Shown: positions 36,037 to 49,708, numbered from the stretch's first letter. The stretch: 64,000 bases of DNA from CAWGQN01 sp963824885 (GCA_963824885.1 CAWGQN010000001.1:62001-126000), one strand, 5' to 3'. Numbers and translations are program-made. The notes: generated by a model from the letters alone, not told the origin.

Positions 36037-37598
36037 GAGGCGCTCGTGAACGCTGTGAAAGGGACGTCGTGAGCCACGGTCCCGACGGGGTCACGGTTGA
36101 GGTGCACCTCGCGCGCGCGCAGAGCCGTCATAAGATCCGCATCGTGAGTAACGGCCACGACACCCGTGCCGTCGCGCACAGATTCACTCAGCAAACTCAC
36201 GACGTCGCACCACGTGTGAGAATCTTGGCCAATCGTCGGTTCATCGACTACGAGAAGTCCAGGACGGGTTACGAGCGCGGTTGCTACCGACAATCGGCGC
36301 TTTTCACCTCCCGAAAGGGTAAACGGGTTCGCTTCCGCGAGTGCATCGAGACGAAGGCGCTGCATGAGTTCGTCAATCCGCGCGGTCGCGGTTTTGCTCG
36401 AGAGGCGCAATACGCGAGGACCGACGGCGAGCTCTTCCCTGACGGTCGCGGCGACGAATTGGTGTTCCGGATTCTGAAACACGGTACCGATACGGGCAAG
36501 GAGCGCGCGTGAGGACCACGTGATCGGTTCGACGCCGGCGCCGCTCGCGAAGGCTTTCGACGCACGAAGCGACCCCGACGTCGGACGCACGAGTCCCGCG
36601 AGAGTGAGCGCAAGAGTCGATTTTCCCGCTCCATTTGGACCCGTTATTGCGAGCGCCTCGCCCCCTCGAATCGTGAGATCGATAGCCGTCGCCGCGCCGC
36701 GCGCGCGCTCCCGACCAACCGAGAGCGAGGCCGCGGTCAAAAGCGTCGTCGTGCGACCGCCGGATCGATGGGGTGTGTACGACGGCGCCCACGCACCGAC
36801 CGAGCGACGAGCGTCCGCGTGCTCGTCGAGCACGCGGTCAATTGGTCCATCGGTGACAACTCCGCCGCCACCGCCCAACACGATCATGCGACCAACCAAA
36901 TCTCGCCACACCGACATTCGATGATCAATGATGATGAGAGTTGCGCCAGTGCGCTCGTGCACGCGACGAACCGCGTCGTGGACGTCGAGCACTCCATTCG
37001 GGTCAAGGTTTGCCGTTGGCTCGTCGAGCAAAATAATGCGCGGTCGCATTGCCAAGACACCCGCGAGCGCGAGTCGTTGTTTTTGCCCACCCGAAAGCGT
37101 CGAGGTCGGAGCGTCAAGCGAAACGTCAAGACCAACATCGTCGAGTGCCCGGCAAACACGGGGCCAAATCTCACTGCGCGCAACTCCCAAATTTTCACAC
37201 GAGAACGCAACATCGTCACCCACGCGAGCCAAGACGATTTGTGAATCGGGATCCTGAAGCACGAGTCCAGTCCGACCGCGTGCGTCAACGGGAGGAATTC
37301 CATCGATTGTTATGGACCCCTCGTGCTCCCCTTCATCGGATCCACCCAACACACCGGCCAACGCTGACAAGAGCGTCGATTTGCCCGCGCCCGAGCGCCC
37401 AGAAAGAAGAACGCACTCCCCCGGGTCAATCGCCAGATCGAGTCCGCGAACCGCAAATTGCCGCCGACCCGCGTACCGCCACCCCCACCCCTCCGCACGA
37501 ACCGCGCCCCCGGCCCCACCGCGGTGGGGCCGGCTGAGCAACGAATCGACCGTCAAGTCGGACGCGCGATTGCCCTCAAATTTCAACGCGAGAATCAC
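36033..37598 (-). CDS. Fused EcfA ATPase (two ABC domains), thiamine/HMP-type ECF transporter
   Basis: About 521 residues with two complete ABC modules: first SGRSGAGKST, LSGGQKQRLA and ILLDEPTANLD; second TGPNGAGKST, LSGGEKRRLS and LVVDEPTIGQD. Such fusions of EcfA1 and EcfA2 are known in YkoD-type systems for hydroxymethylpyrimidine/thiamine uptake. The start is uncertain: GTG 37598 or TTG 37586 both overlap the ecfS 3' end; neither has a strong ribosome site. It overlaps ecfT by four bases. Confidence 0.9.
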   Translation of the reverse strand: MILALKFEGNRASDLTVDSLLSRPHRGGAGGAVRAEGWGWRYAGRRQFAVRGLDLAIDPGECVLLSGRSGAGKSTLLSALAGVLGGSDEGEHEGSITIDGIPPVDARGRTGLVLQDPDSQIVLARVGDDVAFSCENLGVARSEIWPRVCRALDDVGLDVSLDAPTSTLSGGQKQRLALAGVLAMRPRIILLDEPTANLDPNGVLDVHDAVRRVHERTGATLIIIDHRMSVWRDLVGRMIVLGGGGGVVTDGPIDRVLDEHADARRSVGAWAPSYTPHRSGGRTTTLLTAASLSVGRERARGAATAIDLTIRGGEALAITGPNGAGKSTLALTLAGLVRPTSGSLRASKAFASGAGVEPITWSSRALLARIGTVFQNPEHQFVAATVREELAVGPRVLRLSSKTATARIDELMQRLRLDALAEANPFTLSGGEKRRLSVATALVTRPGLLVVDEPTIGQDSHTWCDVVSLLSESVRDGTGVVAVTHDADLMTALRAREVHLNRDPVGTVAHDVPFTAFTSAS

Positions 37599-38196
37599 GA
37601 CCCGCCGCAAACCGATTGAGCGCGCCGGTTCGAGCAAGACCGCGAACCATAAACCAACCCAAGACTCCCGCAAGCACCGCGCCCGAAACGGTCGCACACA
37701 CCACGTACACACCAGTAAACGGAAGATCTGCGCCTGGATACTCGAAAATCAGGCCGAGAATTGCACCCACGACGCCCGCACTGGCTCCCGCGAGAATCGC
37801 CACCCACAGTCGCCATGTGCGGTAAAGAACGAGGGCGAACACTAATTCGGCGCCGAGACCCTGCAGAAGTCCTCCCACGAGTGTGAGGACTCCCCACTGG
37901 GTCCCAATGAGCGCTTCCGCCGCCGCGGCAAGCAACTCGGTGAAGAGTGCAGCACCGGGCTTGCGCACGATTAACCCACCGACGACGCCTCCGAGCATCC
38001 ATATTCCGTCAGCGAGGCTCTGCAAACCGGGAAGCGCGGCTTGAATGAGAGATAACGGGTAATAAAGCTGATCCCACGCCCAGTAGATGACTCCTATTGC
38101 GACCGCAACGACACTTGCAACGACAATGTCGACGACTCGCCACCGCAGGTTTCGAGTCGAGCCCGATGATTTCCGTTCTCTGTTTGTTGATAACAA
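37576..38196 (-). CDS. ECF transporter substrate-specific component, YkoE-like (thiamine/HMP)
   Basis: About 206 residues from the TTG at 38194-38196, which has AAAGGG seven bases upstream. The open frame continues through the riboswitch, which excludes the earlier starts. Five to six membrane spans: VVDIVVASVVAVAIGVIYW, LADGIWMLGGVVGGLIV, AGASAGVVGAILGLIFEY and others. The GKPGAA-like VRKPGAALFTELLAAAAEAL and GTQWG sequences match YkoE S components. Together with the ATPase and EcfT it imports thiamine or its pyrimidine precursor. Confidence 0.85.
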   Translation of the reverse strand: MLSTNRERKSSGSTRNLRWRVVDIVVASVVAVAIGVIYWAWDQLYYPLSLIQAALPGLQSLADGIWMLGGVVGGLIVRKPGAALFTELLAAAAEALIGTQWGVLTLVGGLLQGLGAELVFALVLYRTWRLWVAILAGASAGVVGAILGLIFEYPGADLPFTGVYVVCATVSGAVLAGVLGWFMVRGLARTGALNRFAAGRDSRVEI

Positions 38197-38294
38197 TTTC
38201 GCGCCCTTTCGACTCAACAAGCGAGTCACGTCGGTATTTGAGGGCACGGGCGCGGGATTCCCGACCGCAATCGGAAAACCACAGAGATGAAAAC

Positions 38295-38381
38295 CTCCCT
38301 GCGCTGGCATGACCCAGATCAGGTTCGACGGTCGAAGGTTGAGGACCTTCCTCTCAGCCCGGCTCACCGGACTCCCGTGTT
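38295..38381 (-). promoter_or_regulatory. TPP (THI-box) riboswitch
   Basis: On the minus strand the conserved core is present: GGGAGTCCGG, then GGGCTGAGAGG, a variable helix GAAGGTCCTCAACCTTC, GAACCTGATCTGGGTCATGCC and AGCGCAGGGAGG. These are the thi-box blocks that bind the pyrimidine and pyrophosphate of TPP. It lies about 100 bases before the ecfS start. A TATACT -10 element reads on the minus strand at about 38390-38395, a suitable distance upstream. High TPP would switch the transporter off. Confidence 0.95.
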
Positions 38382-38464
38382 TGACACGAGTATAACCCGA
38401 TCAACGCACTCGCGAAAACATGCTTCCCGCGACCGCGGAACAAAATGTACCGCGGTGCCACGCC

Positions 38465-38803
38465 CTATCTCTTGAGGGCTCGAACGACGCGCGCAAGCGC
38501 GCGACCGCCCACGAAGATCACGGGAATTGAGGCAACGAGAGCCGTGATCACGTTTGGCCGGAACCTCAAACCAAACTCATCTTTGACATAGGCTCCGATC
38601 GGCAAGGCCACTCCGGCTCCGCCTATTCCACCAGCCGCGCTCGCATCGTCATTGTGCGTTGCGTCGCTCCCCGCTCCGAAGCCAAAGTGAACGAACGCAA
38701 CCGGGATGATTGTTGTTCCGTCGACGTCAACCGGGTCGCCGTAAACAGAGTCAATTCCCAATGATTTGATTGATTCAGCGAACTTCGGTTCAAGACTTGT
38801 CAT
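38465..38803 (-). CDS. YtfJ/GerW-family protein
   Basis: 112 residues. VYGDPVDVDGTTIIPVAFVHFGFGAG, then AGGIGGAGVALPIGAYV is the pattern of the GerW/YtfJ family, with the glycine-rich turn. The C-terminus has a hydrophobic stretch VITALVASIPVIFVGG that may anchor it in the membrane. Originally named after a spore protein, but common in non-sporulating actinobacteria, where the function is unknown. Confidence 0.8.
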   Translation of the reverse strand: MTSLEPKFAESIKSLGIDSVYGDPVDVDGTTIIPVAFVHFGFGAGSDATHNDDASAAGGIGGAGVALPIGAYVKDEFGLRFRPNVITALVASIPVIFVGGRALARVVRALKR

Positions 38804-38943
38804 AGGAATACGTTACTGGGGCGTCAACGAAATTGGCAGCCTGCCACGACGGTGAGTTCACTCAGATTTGATTTCTGAAGCGTGATCGACGGTGAGTCTC
38901 CCGTGCGCCCACGCTCACACGAAATCCCCAAGACACCTACGCC

Positions 38944-39888
38944 ATGATTAATCAGATGATGCCATCCCGAAGTCGTTTCCCTTCCCGTTCCCGCCGAACC
39001 CGGGGGCTCGTGACAGCGTGCGTCGCCCTTCTTGTCGCCGCGGTGTTGATGTTTCACGCCGAGGTTCCCGACTGGCCCGGCGTTGTCTTTATTTTCGATT
39101 CGTTCCTCCCGTGGTACGGACTCGCGATTCCCGTCTTGGCCATCATTGCAATCGCTCGCCGGTCACTTCTCGCCGTGGCGTGCGTCCTCATTGCGGCGAC
39201 TGTGTGGGGAGTGCAATTCTGGCCCCACCTTCAGCCCCGTGAAGCAACGGGAGATACGGCGTTCGTCATTGCAAGCGAGAACATTATGGGCGGCAATCCG
39301 CGACCGTCCGACGCAGCCAACGCACTCGCGGCAACCGACGCCGATGTCGTGGCGGTCCAAAAATTCGATGACCGCGGAAAAGAAGCCGTGAAAGACACTT
39401 TCGAGGCAAAATATCCCCACAGTGAAACCGTTTCTACCGTCGGAGTGTGGAGCAAGCTGCCCCTTCTTAATCCCAAACCCCTCACCCTGGGCCTCAGTTG
39501 GGCGCGCGCACTCTCGGTCGACATCGAAACGCGCGCAGGACAGGTGCGCGTTTACGTGGTGCACCTCGATTCGGTTCGGCCCGGTGACACAACCGGACGT
39601 GACATGATGCTCAGCACTCTGGCCGACACGATCCGTGCCGATAATTCGCCCCGAATCGTTGTCATCGGTGACTTCAACGCCGCATCGACCGACCGCAAAT
39701 TCGCTCAACTCACACAAATCGCTCCGGAAGTGCACTCGAGCGATTTTGGCTTTGGCTTCACATGGCCCGCCCCGTTTCCCGTCGTTCGACTCGATCACGC
39801 GCTTGTCAAGGGGCTCGAGAGCGTCTCGAGCCGAATCCTCGACGACAATGGCAGTGATCATCGCGGGTTCACCGTATCGCTCCGGTGA
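38944..39888 (+). CDS. Endonuclease/exonuclease/phosphatase-fold membrane protein
   Basis: 314 residues. Three N-terminal membrane spans (about 20-40, 48-72 and 75-90) lead into a periplasmic EEP domain: SENIMGGNPR, a GVWSKLPL strand, VYVVHLDSV, the metal-binding VVIGDFNAAS and the terminal SDHRGFTV. The usual catalytic Glu of the LQE motif is missing: the sequence reads VVAVQKFDD. It may therefore be inactive or use another metal ligand. The start at ATG 38944 may be replaced by the ATG at 38959. Confidence 0.8.
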   Translation: MINQMMPSRSRFPSRSRRTRGLVTACVALLVAAVLMFHAEVPDWPGVVFIFDSFLPWYGLAIPVLAIIAIARRSLLAVACVLIAATVWGVQFWPHLQPREATGDTAFVIASENIMGGNPRPSDAANALAATDADVVAVQKFDDRGKEAVKDTFEAKYPHSETVSTVGVWSKLPLLNPKPLTLGLSWARALSVDIETRAGQVRVYVVHLDSVRPGDTTGRDMMLSTLADTIRADNSPRIVVIGDFNAASTDRKFAQLTQIAPEVHSSDFGFGFTWPAPFPVVRLDHALVKGLESVSSRILDDNGSDHRGFTVSLR

Positions 39889-39999
39889 CGCCGATATTCT
39901 AATGACATGAGCCGTGCAGCGGGAACACGACGGTTTTGACGATACACAGTGAGAGACCGTGGCTTGCGCACTACCGTCCGACAGAATTTGATATCCACA

Positions 40000-41517
40000 T
40001 CACCCGCGTGATGCTCGTTCCAGTACGAGTTCGCGCACGCGCGAGGCATTGGCAGAACCCGCGAGCGATTTCATGACGGCACCAATGATTGCGCCAGCCG
40101 CTTGAGTTTTGCCCTCGCGTATTTTCGCGAGCACGTCGGGGTGAGCCGCGAGTGCCGTGTCAATCGCACCGATAAGCGCACTATCGTCATTGACCACGCG
40201 AAGGCCGCGCACCGCGACAATCTCGACGGGGTCACCCTCACCCGCGATAACTCCGTCGAGGACCTGGCGCGCGAGGCGATCCGTCAGCTCACCGTCTTCG
40301 ACGAGAGCAATAAGTTGCGACACGTGCTCGGCAGAAATGAGGGACGACGGTTCGACCGAACGCTCGTTGGCGATGCGTTGAATTTCACCAAGCCACCACT
40401 TTCGAGCGTGTCCGGGAGCGGCTCCACACGCCGCGGTCGCGATAATCTCACTCACCAAACCCGCGTTCACGACGTCACGAAATTCTCGGTCAGAAAAACC
40501 CCACTCGTCTTTCAGTCGACGACGCTGAACCGCGGGAGGCTCGGGAAGTGCCGCTCGAAGGTCACTGAGGAGTTCGGCGGACGGCACCACCGGGAGCAAG
40601 TCAGGCTCAGGAAAATACCGATAGTCGTCGGCGTCTGACTTGACTCTCCCCGCTGACGTCGTTCCGTCTCCCTCGTGCCAGTGACGCGTTTCTTGAGTGA
40701 CGCGGTTTCCCGACAGAAGGATCGCGGCGTGGCGCTGGATTTCATACCGCACCGCGCGCTCGACGGAGCGCAAAGAGTTAATATTCTTGGTTTCTGTGCG
40801 GGTTCCGAGCGGCGGCGTTTTTTCTCCCGCGCGCACTCGAGGACGAAGCGACACATTGGCATCGCACCGCACGTTTCCACGCTCGAGCCGCCCGTCCGAA
40901 ATGCCAAGGGCCAAAACAATGTCGCGAATCGCAGACACATACGCCCTGGCAAGTTCCGGCGCGCGCTCGCGTGCCCCAAGAATGGGCCGCGTGACAATCT
41001 CGACGAGCGGCACTCCCGCGCGATTGAAGTCCACTAGTGAATAGTCAGCACCGTGAATTCGCCCGGACGCGCCACCGACGTGCGTGAGCTTGCCCGCGTC
41101 TTCCTCGAGATGTGCCCGCTCAATGGGTACCGCGAAAACGGTTCCATCCGAGAGTTCTACGTCGACCGCGCCATCGAACGCAATCGGTTCGTCGAATTGT
41201 GAAATCTGATAGTTCTTACCCATGTCGGGGTAAAAGTAGTTCTTTCGGGCAAAACGCGACGACGACGCGATCGAACAGCCCAAAGCCATTCCCAAGCTCA
41301 TTGCATATCGAACGGCTTGTTCGTTCACGACCGGCAACGAACCCGGAAGGCCGATATCGACCGGGGCGATGTTGGTGTTCGGTTCGCTTCCGAAGACGTT
41401 GGGCGCAGCCGAAAACATCTTCGTCTTGGTGTTGAGCTCGACGTGAACCTCCAAGCCAATGACCGGCTCAAATTGCTCGAGAGCCGCCGCAAAATCGACT
41501 GTTTCTTGAGCAGCCAC
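40000..41517 (-). CDS. gatB: Asp-tRNA(Asn)/Glu-tRNA(Gln) amidotransferase subunit B
   Basis: 505 residues. EPVIGLEVHVELNT at the N-terminus, DIGLPGSLPVVNE, the YFYPDMGKNYQISQFD block and NRAGVPLVEIVTRP are GatB marks. The C-terminal YqeY-like helical tail ends in IGAVMKSLAGSANASRVREL. GatB phosphorylates the mischarged tRNA for amidation. GTG start overlapping the gatA stop by one base. Last gene of gatCAB. Confidence 0.97.
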   Translation of the reverse strand: MAAQETVDFAAALEQFEPVIGLEVHVELNTKTKMFSAAPNVFGSEPNTNIAPVDIGLPGSLPVVNEQAVRYAMSLGMALGCSIASSSRFARKNYFYPDMGKNYQISQFDEPIAFDGAVDVELSDGTVFAVPIERAHLEEDAGKLTHVGGASGRIHGADYSLVDFNRAGVPLVEIVTRPILGARERAPELARAYVSAIRDIVLALGISDGRLERGNVRCDANVSLRPRVRAGEKTPPLGTRTETKNINSLRSVERAVRYEIQRHAAILLSGNRVTQETRHWHEGDGTTSAGRVKSDADDYRYFPEPDLLPVVPSAELLSDLRAALPEPPAVQRRRLKDEWGFSDREFRDVVNAGLVSEIIATAACGAAPGHARKWWLGEIQRIANERSVEPSSLISAEHVSQLIALVEDGELTDRLARQVLDGVIAGEGDPVEIVAVRGLRVVNDDSALIGAIDTALAAHPDVLAKIREGKTQAAGAIIGAVMKSLAGSANASRVRELVLERASRG

Positions 41518-43070
41518 TAGACCACCCCCTCGTCTGCAGCGATCATTTCGCTCGCCGCGAGATCGGGTGCCTGGCTAATCAACGTGTGGCCCCACTCCTT
41601 TTCGAGCAGATGTTCGAGCGCCGAACCAACCGCGTAGAGACGGGCGTCCTCGCGCGCGGGAGCCAAAAACTGGAGGCCAATCGGAAGACCGTCGTCGTGA
41701 GAAAGACCAATAGGAATCGAAATCCCTGGAATTCCTGCCAAATTCGCGGGAATCGTCGCAATATCGCTGTGGTACATGGCCAATGGATCGTCGGTTAGTT
41801 CTCCCAACTTAACCGCCGTCGTTGGCGCGGTTGGCGATGCTAACACGTCGACATCCCCGAAAACGGCGTCAAAATCGCGTTGGACGAGCGTGCGAACCTT
41901 TTGCGCGCTGCCGTAATAGGCGTCATAGTGCCCGGCGGAGAGTGCGTACGTCCCGAGAATAATTCGGCGCTTGACCTCCGCACCGAAGCCGGCCTCGCGG
42001 GACGCCGCCATGACGGCGTCGACGGTTCCGCACGGCTCTGACCGAACTCTCAGACCGAAGCGCACCGAGTCGTACCGCGCGAGATTGCTCGACGCTTCTG
42101 CGGGCAAGATCAGGTAGTACGCGGCCACCGCGTCCTCGAGGCTCGGAATACTGACCTCGACAATTTCTGCACCGTTTTTCTCGCACACCGCCAAAGCCTC
42201 GTGAAAGCGACTGAGAACCCCTCGGTGAAAAATTCCTCCGTCGAGTTGCGTGATCACACCGATTTTCACGCCAGAAAAGTCGGTGTGACGGGCGGCCGCG
42301 CTCATTGACGGCCACGCGTCCGGCAGCGACGTCGAGTCATGCGGGTCGTGCCCCACAATGACATCGTGAAGGAGGGCGGCATCGAGAACCGTGCGGGACA
42401 CGGGGCCAATCTGGTCAAGCGACGACGCGAGCGCAATGGCACCATAGCGACTCACGGCACCGTAGGTTGGCTTAACTCCGACCGTGCCCGTCACGTGAGC
42501 GGGTTGCCGAATCGACCCGCCCGTGTCGCTGCCAAGCGCGAGCGGAGCCTGGAAACTCGCAACAGCGGCAGCCGAACCGCCGCCAGAGCCGCCGGGCACT
42601 CGATCAAGATCCCACGGATTGTGAGTCGGACCGAAGGCCGAATGCTCGGTCGACGACCCCATCGCAAACTCGTCCATATTCGTCTTGCCAACCGGAATCA
42701 TGTGAGCCTCGCGCACTTTGCGCACGACGGTTGCGTCAAACGGCGACATGTATCCGGCGAGAATACGCGATCCACTCGTCGACGGCATATCCGTTGTCAC
42801 CAGCACATCTTTAATTGCAAGCGGAACCCCGGCGAGTGGCCCGAGCGTTTGCCGAGTCTTGTCAGACGCCCTCAATTGGTCAACCTCGGCCGCGCGCGCG
42901 AGCGCGCTTTCTCCCGCTACGTGCAAAAATGCGTGCACGTCACCGTCAACCGCGGCAATTCGATTGACGTGTGCCGCTGTTGCGTCAACGGCACTGATGT
43001 CGCGCGAAGCGAGGCGCGACGCGAGCTCTGCGGCAGAAAGGCGAATAATCTCGCGCTCGTGCTGACTCAC
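41517..43070 (-). CDS. gatA: Asp-tRNA(Asn)/Glu-tRNA(Gln) amidotransferase subunit A
   Basis: 517 residues of the amidase signature family. The Ser-cisSer-Lys site appears as AIKDVL (Lys, about 87) and [11 protein letters not shown]...[12 protein letters not shown] (the two Ser). It releases ammonia from glutamine for GatB. GTG start within a GTGA overlap with gatC. The order gatC-gatA-gatB is tightly coupled. Confidence 0.97.
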   Translation of the reverse strand: MSQHEREIIRLSAAELASRLASRDISAVDATAAHVNRIAAVDGDVHAFLHVAGESALARAAEVDQLRASDKTRQTLGPLAGVPLAIKDVLVTTDMPSTSGSRILAGYMSPFDATVVRKVREAHMIPVGKTNMDEFAMGSSTEHSAFGPTHNPWDLDRVPGGSGGGSAAAVASFQAPLALGSDTGGSIRQPAHVTGTVGVKPTYGAVSRYGAIALASSLDQIGPVSRTVLDAALLHDVIVGHDPHDSTSLPDAWPSMSAAARHTDFSGVKIGVITQLDGGIFHRGVLSRFHEALAVCEKNGAEIVEVSIPSLEDAVAAYYLILPAEASSNLARYDSVRFGLRVRSEPCGTVDAVMAASREAGFGAEVKRRIILGTYALSAGHYDAYYGSAQKVRTLVQRDFDAVFGDVDVLASPTAPTTAVKLGELTDDPLAMYHSDIATIPANLAGIPGISIPIGLSHDDGLPIGLQFLAPAREDARLYAVGSALEHLLEKEWGHTLISQAPDLAASEMIAADEGVV

Positions 43071-43366
43071 TGTTCTTCATCCAAGATTGCCGACACCGCG
43101 AAGCGGCCACCGTCGTGCTCGGGCGCGTTCGCAAGGACGGCGTGGCGAGAAAGCACGTCACCAACCGTGTCGTCGCGATACACGTTCGTGAGCGGAAATG
43201 GATGACTCATCGGGGGAACCTCGGCCGTCGCAACGATTCCGACCGTCGCAAACGCGGTCACGATTTGGCTCAAGTCGACGGTCAGGGCCGCGATTTCTTC
43301 GTCAGTAAGTGCAATGCGTGCGAGGTGCGCCAAGTGACGAACCCGCTGCGCGGAAATCTCAGACAT
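43067..43366 (-). CDS. gatC: Asp-tRNA(Asn)/Glu-tRNA(Gln) amidotransferase subunit C
   Basis: 99 residues from the ATG at 43364-43366, with AGGGGA before it. [20 protein letters not shown] and the DLSQIV helix open the protein; [17 protein letters not shown] is the conserved middle segment and [12 protein letters not shown] the C-terminal one. It holds GatA and GatB together. First gene of the operon. Confidence 0.95.
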   Translation of the reverse strand: MSEISAQRVRHLAHLARIALTDEEIAALTVDLSQIVTAFATVGIVATAEVPPMSHPFPLTNVYRDDTVGDVLSRHAVLANAPEHDGGRFAVSAILDEEQ

Positions 43367-43452
43367 GCGTCCCCTGTGAATCGATGAGCTGTTTTCCACA
43401 ATTCTATGGCCGCCAGAATCGTCGCGATCATGCCTTTTCTCGTCACCACCGC

Positions 43453-44760
43453 TTATCGGCGCAAGGACGCAAGCGTTTTTGATCGATCATCGTTTGATCC
43501 GTCGGTCACAAATTCTCCCCGGTCGATTCCAATTAACGCAAGGTTCCGGAGCGATTCGCTGCCCGCCATAAAGTATTCGTTGTGGCCGAGCGCTCCTGCG
43601 AGAGTGTGTCCCGTAACGGGGTCGATCCCGCCCGAGACACTCATCCTGTGGGCACCGTACTGCGGAGCACCGGGGTCATGCCCGTAGAACGCGCTATTGA
43701 CAATCGGATCTAATTCGGCCTTGCCAACGAATACATTGTTATTGTCGACGGCGAGTTGACGAACCGACTGCACCGAGCTTCCCGGTGAACCGACGAGAGC
43801 GAGGGCGTTGACTGACGCACGACCGTTGCGAAGCGCGGTGAGCGCCGTTGTTGCCCCGTACGAGTGCGCGATAACCGAAATAAAGGGCGAATTTCGCGCG
43901 CGTACGGCTTTAAGTCCCAAAATTGCCCGCTCGAGCTTGGCCGCGCCGTGGAGTGCCGCGTCAAGCCCCCCAACAGTGAGAAGGTTCGGCGTCTCATAGC
44001 CGATCCACGCAACAGACGCGGCCGTCTTGACATCGCGGACGCGGGATGCCGTCCCAAACACTGTCAAGTAGCGAGCCTGCAGGTCATAGAGGTTTGCCGC
44101 AATATCGGTCAGATCGCCAATTCGAAGATCGACCGAAAAGAACATTCCCGGGACGACGTAACTCACGAAGTCAGCTGAGTCGAGGTTGCCCACGGCGATT
44201 GCGGCGCGAATCCCGTTCGACGTGTCGAGCGTAATGAGAGATCGATAGGGGGCCACATCGGCACTACCGAGAGCTTGGCGAATCTTGCCAAATGAGGAAA
44301 GGGTGCGGCGGTTAGAAAGCCGAGAGGATTTCCCGGCGCTTTTCCACGCCGGCGACGATTCCAAATCGCTGATCAATCGCGCTAAGAGGAGACGATTTGC
44401 AGCATCTCGCGTCCGGAACGGAATTCCGTCAAGATTCCCGACGAGTTCGGGTACACCGCCAATGAGGGCGTCCTTTGATTCCGCTGACAACGTCGCCCAC
44501 CACGCGGTCACGCTTCGCGCGGCAGGCGGCATACGAAGGAGCGATTCAAGCTGTTCGGGGTGGGAGGATCCAAAGTGGCGCACGTGGCCCTCAGACAGGC
44601 TCCCGAGCTTCGCGAGGAGGGCCGAACCGCCGAGGCGAAAGAGCGCTGAGTGGTCAAACACGGCCGCAGTACGACTCGGGTTTGGCCACCACGGAGGGTC
44701 ATTTGTTTCGTCGCCGACCGACGAATCAATTCGCGCGCGACCCTTCACATTCGCCGACAC
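43453..44760 (-). CDS. Alpha/beta hydrolase, DUF1023 type
   Basis: 435 residues from the GTG at 44760, chosen because GGAGG stands seven bases upstream; the open frame continues without a ribosome site. The C-terminal half is the hydrolase domain, with the nucleophile elbow AHSYGATTA, a later Asp in GKAELDPIV and a His in ALGHNEYF. The N-terminal half is helical (AARSVTAWWATLSAESKDALI), as in actinobacterial DUF1023 proteins. No signal peptide. Substrate unknown. Confidence 0.83.
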   Translation of the reverse strand: MSANVKGRARIDSSVGDETNDPPWWPNPSRTAAVFDHSALFRLGGSALLAKLGSLSEGHVRHFGSSHPEQLESLLRMPPAARSVTAWWATLSAESKDALIGGVPELVGNLDGIPFRTRDAANRLLLARLISDLESSPAWKSAGKSSRLSNRRTLSSFGKIRQALGSADVAPYRSLITLDTSNGIRAAIAVGNLDSADFVSYVVPGMFFSVDLRIGDLTDIAANLYDLQARYLTVFGTASRVRDVKTAASVAWIGYETPNLLTVGGLDAALHGAAKLERAILGLKAVRARNSPFISVIAHSYGATTALTALRNGRASVNALALVGSPGSSVQSVRQLAVDNNNVFVGKAELDPIVNSAFYGHDPGAPQYGAHRMSVSGGIDPVTGHTLAGALGHNEYFMAGSESLRNLALIGIDRGEFVTDGSNDDRSKTLASLRR

Positions 44761-45005
44761 TGCGGAACCTCCGCTCGCTCGCGCGTGAGGGGCGCGATGG
44801 CTCGAATTCGCGTGTTGAACCGAGGTTGCACGATTAACTAGTGGCGTTTGATACAGCACGTGACCGAGATTTCTTGGTGAGCGGCTGGCCCGAGATGGAA
44901 CCAATTAGAGAGATTCGGGTGACACCAATTCTACTGAGTGTCAACCCGAAGCCAAGAGAAAAGTTTCCTCCGCCTTTCGGGGCCACACGGGTGTGAGCGC
45001 TGTCC

Positions 45006-48421
<3,416 letters not shown>

Positions 48422-48451
48422 CCAATAAGTGTAATCGCGACCGTGACGCAG

Positions 48452-49705
48452 TCAGATCGCCTCACGGTGGGGCGCGGAGTGCGCCACGGGCCGGTTCGAG
48501 TACCCCGCGCGCGAAGCACGGTCGATTGCGCCCGGCAGCGCCGCAAGGAGCGCGTCGACGTCGCCCACGGTCGATGAGCGGCCAAGCGAGAATCGCAGTG
48601 CACCGCGCGCCTCGTGTGGCGTGCGCCCCATGGCCACGAGAACCCGAGAGGGTTCGGGTACGCCCGCTTGGCACGCCGACCCGGTCGAGACGGAGATTCC
48701 CGCCATATCCAACAAGAGCAACAACGAGTCGCCCTCACAGTCGGCAAACGTAAAGTGCGCGTTTGTCGCCAAGCGCGCACACGAAGCGTCTGGTGGAGAG
48801 CTGCGCTCGGCGATCGATTCGGGCACGGGCCCGCTCAGTGTCGCCCCCGGCATCGCGAGGACCCCCCGGATGAGACGATCACGGAGTACCGACAACCGTG
48901 CACTCTCTTCATCGAGACGCGCCACGGCACTTTCCGCGGCAACGGCAAACGCAACGGCGCCGGCAACATCGTGCGTACCCGGTCGCACTTTTCGCTCGTG
49001 GCCACCGCCGTGAAACAGTGGAACGATGGTCGATCCTCGAGCGAGCACGAGCGCGCCGATCCCAACGGGCCCCCCTATCTTGTGCGCCGACACCGTCACC
49101 GCGCTCACACCGTTCTCGGACACGTCGTGAAACCGCACGGGGAGGTGCCCGAAGGCTGCGACCGCGTCAACGTGGACGGGGATGCCGTCGCGCGATGCGA
49201 TCGCCGCAAGAGGGCCCACGGGATTCACTGTGCCGACCTCGCCGTTAGCCCACACGAAGCTCATGAGAGCAATATTTCGTGGATCATGAGCGACAATGCG
49301 CGCGGCACTGTCAAGCCTCACGCGACCTCGCTCGTCGAGCGCGATCTCATCGGCCACGGCGCCATTGGATCGAACAAGCCAATTAATTGCCTCAACGGTT
49401 GCGTGGTGTTCGCCGCGGGCGACGACGACGCGCGCGCGCGCGGCATCTCTGTTCCGCGCCCAAAAGAATCCCTTAATAGCGAGGTTGACTCCCTCGGTTC
49501 CTCCCGACGTGAACACAATTTCGGGAGGATCAGCTCCGATTACCGCAGCGATGCGCTCGCGCGCCTCTTCGAGAAGACGCTTTGCGTGTTGCCCGTGGCT
49601 GTGAAGCGACGACGAATTGCCAACGAGCGAGAGTGCTTTCGAGTGCGCGGCTATCGCCTCGGGCACCATCGGAGTCGTCGCTGCGTGGTCAAGGTAAATC
49701 GACAC
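48452..49705 (-). CDS. Cysteine desulfurase (NifS/IscS type)
   Basis: 417 residues. YLDHAATTP at the N-terminus, the PLP lysine in SAHKIGGPVGIG near 210, GGGHE, and the catalytic cysteine in STGSACQAG near 350 define the class. It takes sulfur from cysteine as a persulfide. Being upstream of mnmA it probably serves tRNA thiolation, and perhaps Fe-S clusters too. GTG start, three bases after the carbonic anhydrase stop. Confidence 0.95.
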   Translation of the reverse strand: MSIYLDHAATTPMVPEAIAAHSKALSLVGNSSSLHSHGQHAKRLLEEARERIAAVIGADPPEIVFTSGGTEGVNLAIKGFFWARNRDAARARVVVARGEHHATVEAINWLVRSNGAVADEIALDERGRVRLDSAARIVAHDPRNIALMSFVWANGEVGTVNPVGPLAAIASRDGIPVHVDAVAAFGHLPVRFHDVSENGVSAVTVSAHKIGGPVGIGALVLARGSTIVPLFHGGGHERKVRPGTHDVAGAVAFAVAAESAVARLDEESARLSVLRDRLIRGVLAMPGATLSGPVPESIAERSSPPDASCARLATNAHFTFADCEGDSLLLLLDMAGISVSTGSACQAGVPEPSRVLVAMGRTPHEARGALRFSLGRSSTVGDVDALLAALPGAIDRASRAGYSNRPVAHSAPHREAI

Positions 49706-49708
49706 GTA

